Shown: positions 43,815 through 53,135, counted from the first letter of the stretch. The stretch: 64,000 bases of DNA from Egicoccus sp. AB-alg2 (GCF_041821065.1 NZ_JBGUAX010000003.1:186001-250000); one strand, 5' to 3'. Program-made: numbers and translations. The notes: generated by a model from the letters alone, not told the origin.

Positions 43815-44564
43815 TCAGCGGCCGACGTCGACCGGCGTGGCGGGCGGGCCCTGCGTGAGCAGGGCGGCGAGGTGCTCGGGCAGCGCCGCGGGCGCCAGGA
43901 TCTCGCGGGTGGTGGACAACTCGTCGAGGCGCCACCACCGGGCTTCCTCGGCCCCCAGGTCGTCCAGCGGTGCGGCGGCGGCATCCACCTCGGCGCGGGC
44001 CAGGAACCACCGCTCGTCCTGGTCCAGCCACAGGCCGCGGAACGTGAACGTCACCCGCCGCGACCACACCCACGGCCCCAGCTCGGGGGCGATGCCGAGC
44101 TCCTCGCGCAGCTCGCGGATCGCCGCCTCCTCGTGGGTCTCGTCCGGCGCCAACCCGCCGCCCGGTGCGGTCCAGACCCGTCGGCCGGCGCCGGGCGTGT
44201 GGGCGACCAGCAGCATCCGCTCGAGCGGGTCGAGCAGCACCACGCGGGCGGCCCGCCGCTGCAGCGGACGTGTCTGCGTCCCGACGTCCTCGGGCTCCGC
44301 CGGCAGCCGGGGATGCGGCGGCACGACGCGTGACGCCAGCACGGCCTCGGCGTCGACGACCTGCAGCTGCCCGTCCCGATCGACGAGCAGCAGCACGTCG
44401 TCGTCCATGACCAGCAGCCGCCCGACCACGTCGGTGGGCACGGGGCCCCGCTCCGGGTCGGGAACGAGGTGGCGCACCGCCACACGTGCGCCGACGTCCG
44501 CCGGGGTGACGCGACGGGCGTAGCGGGTCTGCAGGCCGGGAACGGGGCGGGGCGTGTCACTCAT
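43815..44564 (-). CDS. NUDIX hydrolase with N-terminal SH3-like domain
   Basis: A 249-residue protein. Residues about 20-80 (VGARVAVRHLVPDPERGPVP and following) resemble the small SH3-like domain known from actinobacterial Rv0428c-type acetyltransferases. Residues about 105-235 form a NUDIX domain with a complete Nudix box (GGGLAPDETHEEAAIRELRE, then ELGI). It should hydrolyse a nucleoside-diphosphate-linked compound. The fusion is unusual. Upstream lies the ppx-sixA-ppk cluster on the same strand. Confidence 0.82.
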   Translation of the reverse strand: MSDTPRPVPGLQTRYARRVTPADVGARVAVRHLVPDPERGPVPTDVVGRLLVMDDDVLLLVDRDGQLQVVDAEAVLASRVVPPHPRLPAEPEDVGTQTRPLQRRAARVVLLDPLERMLLVAHTPGAGRRVWTAPGGGLAPDETHEEAAIRELREELGIAPELGPWVWSRRVTFTFRGLWLDQDERWFLARAEVDAAAAPLDDLGAEEARWWRLDELSTTREILAPAALPEHLAALLTQGPPATPVDVGR

Positions 44565-44608
44565 GCGCCCGACCGTAACGGACCAGTGCGCCAGCCGTGC
44601 CGGACGGC

Positions 44609-46141
44609 TCAGGCGTGGGCGGCGCCGCTCTCCGCGTCGACCAGCGCTAGCCGCCGGTCGTAGACGCGCTGGAACCACGCCAGACGCCGGCCCAGGTCGG
44701 CGGCGTCGAGGTGCGGGTCGCCGACCACCGCGAGGGTCACCACCTCCCCGTCGTCGTTCGCATGGACGTCGTGGACCGCCTGGTCGCGGGCACGGTCCAA
44801 CACGTCGGCGAGCTGCAGCAGCGGCAGCAGCCGCTCGAGGCGTTCGCGGCGGTCGCCGTCCAGCGACGCGGCCGGCGCGAAGCGGCGGTCGACGCCGCGC
44901 GCGCCGTGGAAGCGCACGAGCGTAACCAGCATGGCGACGTCGTGGGGTGGGAAGCCGCGCAGCTCCGCGTTCTCCACCAGGTAGGCGCCGTGCCGGTGCG
45001 AGCGCCGCAGGGCCAGCGCCTCGCCGACGGTGTGCAGGCGGGCGGCGTGCTGCAGCAGTTCGCGGTCGTCGTCGCCCAGCCCGTGCAGATCGACCAGTTC
45101 GTCGAACAGCAGCCCGGCCAGCTCGGCGACGTGGCCCGGATGCGGGTCGCCGGGCAGGAACGTGGTCGCCACCCGCTCGACCTCGCGGCGGCGCAGCTCG
45201 GCCCCCGGCAGCACCTTGGTGACGCCCATCGCGTCGAGCAGCAACCCCTCGCGCAGACCCCAGTCGCTGACGGTGACCCGTTCGATGCCGAGCCGTTCGA
45301 ACACCTCGACGAGGATCACCGCGGCGACGTGGATGTGGTCCGCGCGCGTGTCCTTCATGCCCGGCACGTCCAGGCGACCGCCGTAGTCGAGGGCGAGCAG
45401 CCGGTCCCGGACCCGCCGCAGCTGCCCGGTGGTCAAGCCCAGGTGGTTGGTGACGCTCTCCGCCGGCAGCCACATGCCGTCCTCGACGGCGACCAGACGC
45501 GCCAGCGCTCGGACGGTGCCACCCAGGGCCACCACCGTCGCCGGTGCGCGTCGGGTGATCTCGTCGACCAGCGGCACCACCTCGGCGTCGACGGCCGCGA
45601 CCAGGCGGCGCCGGTCGGCCTCGCTCGGCGGGTCCTGCTCCAGCAGCGCCGACGACCGGCTGCCGCCCAGCGGCGTGGACGCCGCCCAGTCGACGTCGCT
45701 GCCGCGGCCGACGGCGAACTCCAGCGAACCGCCGCCGAGGTCGAGCACGAGCACGGGCTCGACGTCGACGGCGACGGAGGCCCGCACGCCGAGGTAGGAC
45801 AGCCGCGCCTCGTCCAGCCCCGGCAGCACCCGGACCGGCACGCCGGTCGCCGCCTCCATGGCCGCCAGCACCTCGGGACCGTTGTCGGCGTCGCGCAGCG
45901 CCGCGGTGGCGACCGCGGTCACCTCCGTCGCGCCGCTGCGGCGGGCGAGGTCCGCGAGGTGGCCGGCCGTCGCCGCCGCGTGCTGCCGGGCATCGGCCGG
46001 GATCGCGCCGTGGCGCGCGACCACGGCACCGAGGTGCAGCATCTCGCGCTGGCGCAGGACCGGCACGACACGGCCGTCGTCCATCTCCGCGACCAGGACG
46101 TGGAAGGAGTTGCTGCCGAGGTCGAGGACGGATGCGCGCAT
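44609..46141 (-). CDS. ppx: Exopolyphosphatase / pppGpp phosphatase
   Basis: A 510-residue Ppx/GppA protein that degrades polyphosphate or pppGpp. Phosphate motifs are normal (LDLGSNSFHVLVAE; LVLDLGGGSLEFAVG; VVALGGTVRALARL), with the GLDEARLSYLG segment and a C-terminal HD-type domain (QHAARLHTVG, about 355). ATG 46141 gives the family start; the extension to 46201 is unlikely. It lies 10 bp after sixA and close to ppk, so polymer synthesis and breakdown genes are grouped. Compare the degenerate copy at 9859. Confidence 0.92.
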   Translation of the reverse strand: MRASVLDLGSNSFHVLVAEMDDGRVVPVLRQREMLHLGAVVARHGAIPADARQHAAATAGHLADLARRSGATEVTAVATAALRDADNGPEVLAAMEAATGVPVRVLPGLDEARLSYLGVRASVAVDVEPVLVLDLGGGSLEFAVGRGSDVDWAASTPLGGSRSSALLEQDPPSEADRRRLVAAVDAEVVPLVDEITRRAPATVVALGGTVRALARLVAVEDGMWLPAESVTNHLGLTTGQLRRVRDRLLALDYGGRLDVPGMKDTRADHIHVAAVILVEVFERLGIERVTVSDWGLREGLLLDAMGVTKVLPGAELRRREVERVATTFLPGDPHPGHVAELAGLLFDELVDLHGLGDDDRELLQHAARLHTVGEALALRRSHRHGAYLVENAELRGFPPHDVAMLVTLVRFHGARGVDRRFAPAASLDGDRRERLERLLPLLQLADVLDRARDQAVHDVHANDDGEVVTLAVVGDPHLDAADLGRRLAWFQRVYDRRLALVDAESGAAHA

Positions 46142-46151
46142 GCCGCCGAGC

Positions 46152-46619
46152 CTAGGCCGGCGGGGGCAGGTAGCGGGCGGTGTGCGGCGAACGCGGATCA
46201 CCGTCGAGCACCCAGGTGCTGCCCTTCTGCCAGCGCAACTGGTCGCGCCGCCCGAGATCGACCCCGCGGGTGTACAGGTCGTGCACGACGGAGCCGATCA
46301 CGTCGCCGTGCGAGCACAGCACCGCGGTGGCGTCGGCCACGCGCGCGAGCAGGCGGTGCACGACGTCCAGCGGAGTGCCCTCGGCCAGGGCGTCCTCCTC
46401 CTCGACGTCGAGACCGCGGGTCTCGGCCAGCGGTTCGACGCTCTGCACGCACCGCGCGTACGGGCTGGTCAGGATGCGGGTGATGTCGTGACCGGCGTAC
46501 GCCTCGATCAGGCCCTTGGCCTGGAGCCGTCCGCGGTCGGACACCGGTCGCAGCCGGTCGTCGCCCGCCCACCGGTCACGCTCCCCGGCGTGGACGTGGC
46601 GCAGCAGCAGCAGGGTCAC
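46152..46619 (-). CDS. sixA: SixA-like histidine phosphatase
   Basis: A 155-residue histidine-phosphatase-superfamily protein. The catalytic segment is LLLRHVHAGERDRW (usually RHA or RHG), with partners in TSPYARCVQS and VLCSHGDVI. Mycobacteria encode such a domain fused to a NUDIX domain (MutT1) next to ppk. Here the two are separate genes. GTG 46619. It lies 45 bp after ppk in the same direction. Confidence 0.87.
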   Translation of the reverse strand: MTLLLLRHVHAGERDRWAGDDRLRPVSDRGRLQAKGLIEAYAGHDITRILTSPYARCVQSVEPLAETRGLDVEEEDALAEGTPLDVVHRLLARVADATAVLCSHGDVIGSVVHDLYTRGVDLGRRDQLRWQKGSTWVLDGDPRSPHTARYLPPPA

Positions 46620-46664
46620 GGGCGGGCCTTTCGTACTCGGCCGGTCGGCGGATCGTCGCAAGCG

Positions 46665-48887
46665 TCAGCGCAGCCGCTGGCGGGCGCGTTCCCGCAGCGT
46701 CTGATGGGTGTCGAGCCCGACTGTCGGCTCGACCTGCTGCCAGGTCGTGTCCGGTTGCAGCGTCCAGGCCAGCAGGTCGTCGTGCAGGCAGACCTGCAGG
46801 ATCTCCTCGAGCCGGGCCTGCAGGGACGGGTCCTCGATGGGGACCAGTGCCTCGACCCGACGGTCGAGGTTGCGCGGCATCCAGTCGCCGGAGCCGATCA
46901 CGTAGTCGTAGCCCCGGGTCGGGCTGCCGAAGCGGTAGATGCGCGAGTGCTCGAGGTAGCGGCCCACGATCGAGCGCACCCGGACGTTCTCCGACAGGCC
47001 CGGAACGCCGGGCCGCAGGCAGCACACGCCCCGCACGATCAGGTCGACAGGGGTGCCGGCCTGCGAGGCGGCGTAGAGGCCCTCGATGATCCGCGAGTCC
47101 ACCAGGCTGTTCATCTTCGCCAGGATGTGGCCGTCCTCGGCGTCGCGCTCGCGTTCGATGAGCTCCAGCATCCGGCGGCGGAACGTCGTCGGCGCCACCA
47201 GTAGCTTGCGGTAGTCGGACTGCCGCGAGTAACCGGTCAACACGTTGAACAGGTCGCTGAGGTCCGCGCCGATGTCCGGGTCGGCGGTGAGCAGGCCGAG
47301 GTCCTCGTAGATCCGGGCCGTCTTGTCGTTGTAGTTGCCGGTGCCGACATGGGCGTAGCGGCGGACGGCGTCGCCGTCGTCGCGCACGACCAGGCAGGTC
47401 TTCGTGTGGGTCTTCAGGCCGACCACGCCGTAGGCGACGTGGACGCCGGCCTCCTCCAGGACCCGGGCCCACTCGATGTTGGCCTCCTCGTCGAACCTGG
47501 CCTTCAGTTCGACCAGGGCGACGACCTGCTTGCCCTCGGCGGCGGCGTCCAGCAGGGCCTGCGAGATCGGGCTGCTGCGCCCCGAGGTGCGGTACAGCGT
47601 GATCTTGATCGCCAGGACCTGCGGGTCGGTGGCGGCCGCCTCGAGGAAGGCGCGCACCGACGTCGTGAACGAGTCGTAGGGGTGCTGCACCAGCACGTCA
47701 CCCTCGCGCAGGGTCGCGAAGAGGTTCTGGTGCTCGCCGTTCAGGGTGGCGGCGAGACGAGGCTGGGTGACCGACACCAGGGGCGGGAACTTGAGGTCCG
47801 GCCGGTCCAGGTCGTACAGCGCCCACAGCCCCGACAGGTCGAGCGGTCCGGGCAGCGAGATCACCTCGTCGCCGGTGATCTCGAGCTCGCGCTGCAGCAG
47901 GTCGAGAACGGCGCGGGACATCGCGTACTCGACCTCGAGCCGCACGAGACTGCCGAAGCGGCGGCGCGTCAGCTCGGTCTCGATGGCCAGCAGCAGGTCG
48001 TCGGCCTCGTCCTCCTCGACCTCGAAGTCGGCGTTGCGGGTGACGCGGAAGACGTGGTGTTCGACGACCTCCAGGCCGGGGAACAGCCGGTCGAGGTGGG
48101 CGGCGATGACCTGCTCGAGTGGCACGAACCGCTCACCGTCCGGCAGGACGACGAAACGCGACAGCAACGGCGGGACCTTGATGCGCGCGAAGCGGCGCTC
48201 GCCGTCGTCCGGGTCGCGCACCACCACGGCGAGGTTCAGCGACAGGTTCGACAGGTACGGGAACGGGTGGGCCGGATCCACCGCCAGCGGCGTGAGCACG
48301 GGGAAGATCTGGTCGTCGAACACCTTGACCAGGTGCTCCCGGTCGTCGTCGTCCAGGGTCTGCCAGTCGGAGAAACGGATCCCCTGCGCATCGAGCGCCG
48401 GCACCAGCTCGTCGAGGAACAGCCGGGCCGCCCGGCCCGACAGCTCGGACACGTACGCGTCGATGACCAGCAGCTGCTCGGAGGGGCTCATGCCGTCCGC
48501 GCCCGAGCCGGTCACGCCGGCCGAGACCTGCTCCTTCAGCCCGGCGACCCGCACCTGGTAGAACTCGTCGAGGTTCGACGTGAAGATGGCCAGGAACTTG
48601 GTCCGCTCCAGCAGCGGTACGGCCGGATTCTCGGCCAGCGCGAGGACCCGCTCGTCGAACTGCAGCCACGACAGTTCGCGGTTGAGGTGGCGCACCTGGT
48701 CGTCGTCGCCGGCCGGGTGGAAGTCCAGGATCGACTTCGTCCGGCGCCGCTCGTGCCTCACCGGCACCTCACCCGGCACGATCGCGGGCGCGGGCAGCAC
48801 GCCGTCCGTCGTCGCGGCGAGGTCGACGGCCTGTTCGGAGACGGACGGGGCCGTGCGGGAGGTCGATCGGGCTCGCGCATCGGTCAC
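46665..48887 (-). CDS. ppk: Polyphosphate kinase 1
   Basis: A 740-residue enzyme that polymerises ATP gamma-phosphate into polyphosphate, usually at the membrane. The N-domain begins LNRELSWLQFDERVLALAEN (about 67). The catalytic histidines are expected in VLVQHPYDSFTTSV and YAHVGTGNYNDKTARIYEDL (about 450). An additional ~55-residue acidic/basic head precedes the N-domain. GTG 48887 follows GGAAGG. A PHO box lies about 55 bp upstream. Confidence 0.96.
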   Translation of the reverse strand: MTDARARSTSRTAPSVSEQAVDLAATTDGVLPAPAIVPGEVPVRHERRRTKSILDFHPAGDDDQVRHLNRELSWLQFDERVLALAENPAVPLLERTKFLAIFTSNLDEFYQVRVAGLKEQVSAGVTGSGADGMSPSEQLLVIDAYVSELSGRAARLFLDELVPALDAQGIRFSDWQTLDDDDREHLVKVFDDQIFPVLTPLAVDPAHPFPYLSNLSLNLAVVVRDPDDGERRFARIKVPPLLSRFVVLPDGERFVPLEQVIAAHLDRLFPGLEVVEHHVFRVTRNADFEVEEDEADDLLLAIETELTRRRFGSLVRLEVEYAMSRAVLDLLQRELEITGDEVISLPGPLDLSGLWALYDLDRPDLKFPPLVSVTQPRLAATLNGEHQNLFATLREGDVLVQHPYDSFTTSVRAFLEAAATDPQVLAIKITLYRTSGRSSPISQALLDAAAEGKQVVALVELKARFDEEANIEWARVLEEAGVHVAYGVVGLKTHTKTCLVVRDDGDAVRRYAHVGTGNYNDKTARIYEDLGLLTADPDIGADLSDLFNVLTGYSRQSDYRKLLVAPTTFRRRMLELIERERDAEDGHILAKMNSLVDSRIIEGLYAASQAGTPVDLIVRGVCCLRPGVPGLSENVRVRSIVGRYLEHSRIYRFGSPTRGYDYVIGSGDWMPRNLDRRVEALVPIEDPSLQARLEEILQVCLHDDLLAWTLQPDTTWQQVEPTVGLDTHQTLRERARQRLR

Positions 48888-48941
48888 GGATGATCCTTCC
48901 GCCGGCGGACCCCCGCCGCTGCGACGAAGCTATGCCACGCA

Positions 48942-48959
48942 GGTGAACGCCGGGTGACG
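48942..48959 (-). promoter_or_regulatory. PHO box upstream of ppk
   Basis: Minus strand: CGTCACC-CGGC-GTTCACC, two units at 11-nt period, 55 bp before the ppk start. A weak CAGCGG lies 20 nt further on where the other PHO promoters have TAGCGT. Confidence 0.65.
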
Positions 48960-49114
48960 TTTCGTCCGGCAGGCGGGACGACCGACCGGTGTCGTGTCTT
49001 CGTCGCCCGGCGCAGTAGGTTTGGGGCCGGCACCTCGGACGTGCGGCCCACCCATCGTCTCGCACGGACGAGGACCAGCGCCTAGCGTGCGCACGAGCAC
49101 CGAGGAGGTCCGCG

Positions 49115-49438
49115 TTGACGTACACCATCGCCGAGCCCTGCATCGACGTGAAGGACAAGGCCTGCGTCGAGGAGTGCCCCGTCGACTGCATCTACGAGGG
49201 TGAGCGGATGCTCTACATCCACCCCGAGGAGTGCATCGACTGCGGCGCCTGCGAGCCGGTCTGTCCGGTCGAGGCCATCTTCTACGAGGACGACGTCCCG
49301 GACGAGTGGCAGCAGTTCACGCCGATCAACGCCGAGTTCTTCGCCGACAGCGTGACCGGCCTGGGCTCACCGGGCGGCGCCGCCACCGTCGGTGCCGTGG
49401 CCAAGGACCACCCGACGGTTGCGGGCTGGGAGGGCTGA
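49115..49438 (+). CDS. fdxA: FdxA-type 7Fe ferredoxin (copy 1)
   Basis: A 107-residue ferredoxin with [3Fe-4S] and [4Fe-4S] sites: cysteines in EPCIDVKDKACVEECPVDCI (positions about 8-24) and ECIDCGACEPVCPVEAI (about 38-52). The C-terminal extension ending SVTGLGSPGGAA is typical of actinobacterial FdxA. The TTG start is convincing because GAGGAGG precedes it. A second copy follows 159 bp later. Confidence 0.93.
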   Translation: MTYTIAEPCIDVKDKACVEECPVDCIYEGERMLYIHPEECIDCGACEPVCPVEAIFYEDDVPDEWQQFTPINAEFFADSVTGLGSPGGAATVGAVAKDHPTVAGWEG

Positions 49439-49597
49439 CCCCCCGCGTCACGCTGCCGCACGCCCGGGAGCGCCCCGAGCGCCCCGTCCGCATCTGCGGC
49501 ACGCGTTGACTCGCCGTGGCCACGGCTCGTTAGACTCGTGCCCAGAGTGGTCCGGTCGTGGAGTACGGACCCGGATCGACCTCGCGAGGAGAGCCGC

Positions 49598-49933
49598 GTG
49601 ACGTACGTCATCGCCGAACCGTGCATGGACGTCAAGGACACCGCCTGCGTGCAGGAGTGCCCGGTCGACTGCATCTACGAAGGCGACCGGATGCTCTACA
49701 TCCACCCGGGTGAGTGCATCGACTGCGGCGCGTGCGAGCCCGCCTGCCCGGTGGAGGCGATCTTCTACGCCGACGACGTGCCTTCGGAGTGGAACGAGTT
49801 CACCGCGATCAACGCGGAGTACTTCGAGCCCAGCGTGACCGGTCTCGGCTCCCCGGGTGGCGCCAGCAACGTCGGCGTCAGCAACGTCGACCACCCCAAG
49901 GTCTCCGCGTACGAGATCCCGGACGCCACCTGA
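49598..49933 (+). CDS. fdxA: FdxA-type 7Fe ferredoxin (copy 2)
   Basis: A 111-residue tandem paralogue of copy 1, with the cluster-binding region almost identical (CMDVKDTACVQECPVDCIYE; ECIDCGACEPACPVEAI) and divergence mainly in the tail (VSNVDHPKVSAYEIP). GAGGAGAG precedes the GTG. The likely own promoter lies in the 159-bp gap, so the two may be expressed under different conditions. Confidence 0.93.
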   Translation: MTYVIAEPCMDVKDTACVQECPVDCIYEGDRMLYIHPGECIDCGACEPACPVEAIFYADDVPSEWNEFTAINAEYFEPSVTGLGSPGGASNVGVSNVDHPKVSAYEIPDAT

Positions 49934-49950
49934 GGGCCGGCGTCCGTCTC

Positions 49951-50715
49951 GTGGAGCGGTTCCGGCGCCGGCGTCGGCGTGACGCGCCGGACCCGACGGC
50001 GCTGGTCGCCGAGCACCTCGAGGCGGGACGTCCCACGGGTTGGTTCGAGCCGCTGTACGCCCGTGCGGACGGCGATGCCGGCGCGATCCCGTGGGCGCAC
50101 CAGACCGCGCACCCCTACGTCGTCGACTGGCTCGACGACCCCGTGGTCGAGGTGCCGGGCCGGCGTGCCGTGGTCGTCGGGTGCGGCCTCGGTGACGACG
50201 CCGCCGAACTCGCGCGGCGCGGGTTCTCCGTGGTGGCGTTCGACGTGTCGCCGACCGCGGTGGACTGGGCCCGCCGCCGCTTCCGCCGGGCCGACGTCGA
50301 CTGGCGGGTCGCCGACCTGCTGGACCTGCCCGACGACCTCGTCGGCGCGTTCGACCTGGTCGTGGAGGTGCGCACCGTCCAGTCGCTGCCGGGCGTGGTG
50401 CGCGACGCCGCCATGCACGCGATCGGGACGCTGACCGGTCCGGGCGGGGTGGTGGTGGCGGTGACCCTGGTGGCCGGCTCGAACGAGGTGGCGAAGGCCT
50501 GGCAGGGTCCGCCGTGGGCGCAGGCACCCAGCGAACTGGCGGCGTACCGCGCCGCGGGCCTGGAACGGGTCGCGCTGGAGCATCCCGACCCCGACGAACG
50601 GGGCGTCATGGAGGTCCGCCTGACCCTGCAGCGCCCGCCGGCGGGCGGCACGGAGGGCGGGCTGCCCGGTGGCGGACTGCCTGGTGGCGGCCTGCCGATC
50701 ATCCCGACCGGCTGA
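49951..50715 (+). CDS. SAM-dependent methyltransferase
   Basis: A 254-residue class I methyltransferase; motif I is AVVVGCGLGDDAAELARRG (about 75) and the next acidic residue is in VVAFDVSPTAV. The family resembles thiopurine/small-molecule methyltransferases (WFEPLYARADGD upstream of motif I). The tail is a glycine/proline repeat (GGLPGGGLPGGGLP) of unknown meaning. GTG 49951, 17 bp after the second ferredoxin. Confidence 0.85.
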   Translation: MERFRRRRRRDAPDPTALVAEHLEAGRPTGWFEPLYARADGDAGAIPWAHQTAHPYVVDWLDDPVVEVPGRRAVVVGCGLGDDAAELARRGFSVVAFDVSPTAVDWARRRFRRADVDWRVADLLDLPDDLVGAFDLVVEVRTVQSLPGVVRDAAMHAIGTLTGPGGVVVAVTLVAGSNEVAKAWQGPPWAQAPSELAAYRAAGLERVALEHPDPDERGVMEVRLTLQRPPAGGTEGGLPGGGLPGGGLPIIPTG

Positions 50716-50814
50716 GGTGCCTGACCGGCGCCGGTGTGCCCTTGGTGGCGTGTCGGCCGGGTGGGCGTGTCGGGCGAGGGTCGGCTCGTGCGGAGACCGG
50801 CTCGCGCGGTGTCG

Positions 50815-51513
50815 TCAGTCCGGCAGGTGCGCCGTGAGTGCCGCGATGTCGGCGTCGAGGTCGGCGAGCACGGCCGTCGCGTCGGCCTCGCGCAGGCGCC
50901 GCTTGGTGCCGGCGTAGGCCCGGGCCGGCAGCGTCGCGAGCTCCGCCGCGCGGGTGCGGGCCGTGCCGACCACGTCGAAGGCGTCGGCGGTCTCGTCCGC
51001 GAAGCCAACCTCGACCGCCGCGGCGGCGTCGACCCGGCGTCCGGGCAGCAGCAGGTCCTCGAGGCGGTCGGCGCGGACGTTGTGGCGCGCCAGCGCGATG
51101 CCGAACTGCGGGAGCTCGAAGTCGATCTGCGTCTCCGTCAGCCCCCACCAGCCGCCGTCCGCGGCGACGGCATGGTCGCAGGCCATGCCGAACATGGTGC
51201 CCGCGGCGATGGCATGGCCCGTGGCGGCGCACACGGTCGGCCGCGGGTCGGTCCACCAGCGCATCAAGCAGCGGCCGAACGCCACGAGCAGTCGCTCGAC
51301 GCCCTCGCGGCCGTTGGCGGCCATCCACTTCACGTCCAGGCCGGCGGTGAAGATGTCCTCGCGGCCGGCCAGCACGACTGCGCGGGCGTCGGTCTCCTCG
51401 TCGAGGACCGCGATCAGGCCGTCGAACGCCTCTGGCTGCAGCGCGTTCTTCTTGCCGTCGTCGAGCGTCACCGTCAGCACGCCCGCGTCGTCGAGGTCGC
51501 GGCGGATCTCCAT
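50815..51513 (-). CDS. Enoyl-CoA hydratase/isomerase family protein
   Basis: A 232-residue crotonase-superfamily protein with oxyanion-hole segments GREDIFTAGLDVKWM (about 50) and ATGHAIAAGTMFGMACDHA (about 95). The sequence around TETQIDFELPQ differs from typical hydratases, so the reaction may be isomerisation or another crotonase reaction. It is only distantly similar to the copy at 8022. Single-gene unit. Confidence 0.83.
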   Translation of the reverse strand: MEIRRDLDDAGVLTVTLDDGKKNALQPEAFDGLIAVLDEETDARAVVLAGREDIFTAGLDVKWMAANGREGVERLLVAFGRCLMRWWTDPRPTVCAATGHAIAAGTMFGMACDHAVAADGGWWGLTETQIDFELPQFGIALARHNVRADRLEDLLLPGRRVDAAAAVEVGFADETADAFDVVGTARTRAAELATLPARAYAGTKRRLREADATAVLADLDADIAALTAHLPD

Positions 51514-51626
51514 CGTCTCTCCCGGTCGCCGTGGCGAGGCGCGATCCTAGGTGGCGCCGCCGTCGCAGCGGGCACGCGACGCCGTGCCGGTTCGACCGCC
51601 GGGCCGACGTGCGGGACGTGACCGGC

Positions 51627-53135
51627 TCAGACCAGCAGGCGGGCCGGCGCGCGGGACGTGACCGGCTCGTAGGTGTGCCACGCGGCGGCCAGGCGCCGCA
51701 CGCCCTCGCGCAGGACCGGTTCGGGGCGCGAGAACACCAGCCGCAGCCCGCGCCGGTTGCCCTCGTCGACGGACAGGGCCGGACCCGGGACGACCGACAC
51801 CCCGTGACGCAGGGCCAGCTCGGCGAACTCCTCGGCGTTGCCGGACGGCAGCGTGACCCAGACGGACAGCCCGCCCTCCGGGCGGCGCCAGCGCCAGGTC
51901 GGCAGGTGGTCGGCCAGCAGGTCGCAGAGCAGGTCGCGCTGGGGGATCAGCTGCGCGCGCCGTTCGGCCAGCACCTCCTCGGCGTGCTCGAGCAGGCGGA
52001 CGGCCAGGAGCTGGCTCAGCAGCGGCGTGCCCAGGTCGGCCACCGTCTTGGTCGCCAGCATCCGCACGCTCCAACTCGTCGGCGAGCGCAGCCACCCGAC
52101 CCGGAGACCGGCCCAGAACAGCTTGGCGGTCGAGCCGAGCGTGTGGACGGCACCCTCGCCGTTGGAGAACGCGGCGATCGGCGGCGGCAGCGGCGGGCCG
52201 TCGAGGTGCACGTCGCCCATCGCGCGGTCCTCGATGACGACGATGTTGCTGCGATCGGCCAGGTCGGCAACCGCGCGGCGGCGGTCCTCCGGCAGCACCG
52301 CGCCGGTGGGGTTGTGGAAGTCGGGGGAGAGGTAGATCAGCTTGGGTTCGGTGCGCGCGATCAGATCGGGAAGCGTGTCGGTGCGCACGCCGTGCTCGTC
52401 GACCGGCAGCGGCACCATGCGGGCGCCGAAGCGCCGGAAGACGTCCAGCGCGCCGGGGAAGGTCGGGCTCTCCACCAGCACCGTGTCACCACGCTGCAGG
52501 GTCTGACGCGCGACCAGCGAGATGGCCTGATGGGCGCCGGTCGTGACCAGGACCTGGTCCTCGGTGGAGGGCAGCCCGGCGACGGCGAAACGTGCCGCCA
52601 CGATCTTGCGCAGCGCCCGCAGGCCGTGCGGCACGTAGCCGTGGTGGGCGACCAGCGAGGAGACGTCGCTGGCCGACAGCGACGAGAGCAACTCGATGAC
52701 CCGCGGGGAACCGGTCACGGCCGCGACCGACAGCTCGACGACGTCCTCATCCGCCGCGGCCGGCGGCTCACCGGGGCCGCTGCGCTGGTCGGCCCGGTCG
52801 TCGGAGAGGAACAGTCGGGCCGTCGCCACCGCGTCCACGCCGCCCCGGTCCTCGCCCTCCGGCCGCCGCACCCACGTGCCCGACCCCTGGCGGCTCTCCA
52901 GCCAGCCCTCCGCCTTGAGCCGGTCGTAGGCCGCGACCACCGTGGCGCGGCTGACCGACAGCGAGCGCGCCAGCACCCGCTCCGGGGGCAGGACGGTCCC
53001 CAGCGGGATCTCGCCACGGTCGACCGCGTGCTTGAGCCCGTCCGACAGCTGCCGGTACAGCGGCCCGTCCCCCGACAGGACCGCGGCCAGGATGCCCGCC
53101 AGGTGCGGTCCACTTTCGCGGATTGGCTCTTCCAA
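51627..53135 (-). CDS. MocR-type GntR regulator with aminotransferase domain
   Basis: A 502-residue MocR/PdxR-type regulator: an N-terminal GntR winged helix (PLYRQLSDGLKHAVDRGEIP, SRATVVAAYDRLKAEGWL, about 28-90) and a C-terminal fold-type I aminotransferase domain expected to bind PLP (YLSPDFHNPTGAVLP, about 265; the lysine segment is STAKLFWAGLRVGWLR). PLP or a PLP adduct would be the signal. The TTG start lies within a TTGG/CCAA palindrome, suggesting autoregulation. It is divergent from a candidate non-coding RNA rather than a pdx operon. Confidence 0.92.
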   Translation of the reverse strand: MEEPIRESGPHLAGILAAVLSGDGPLYRQLSDGLKHAVDRGEIPLGTVLPPERVLARSLSVSRATVVAAYDRLKAEGWLESRQGSGTWVRRPEGEDRGGVDAVATARLFLSDDRADQRSGPGEPPAAADEDVVELSVAAVTGSPRVIELLSSLSASDVSSLVAHHGYVPHGLRALRKIVAARFAVAGLPSTEDQVLVTTGAHQAISLVARQTLQRGDTVLVESPTFPGALDVFRRFGARMVPLPVDEHGVRTDTLPDLIARTEPKLIYLSPDFHNPTGAVLPEDRRRAVADLADRSNIVVIEDRAMGDVHLDGPPLPPPIAAFSNGEGAVHTLGSTAKLFWAGLRVGWLRSPTSWSVRMLATKTVADLGTPLLSQLLAVRLLEHAEEVLAERRAQLIPQRDLLCDLLADHLPTWRWRRPEGGLSVWVTLPSGNAEEFAELALRHGVSVVPGPALSVDEGNRRGLRLVFSRPEPVLREGVRRLAAAWHTYEPVTSRAPARLLV

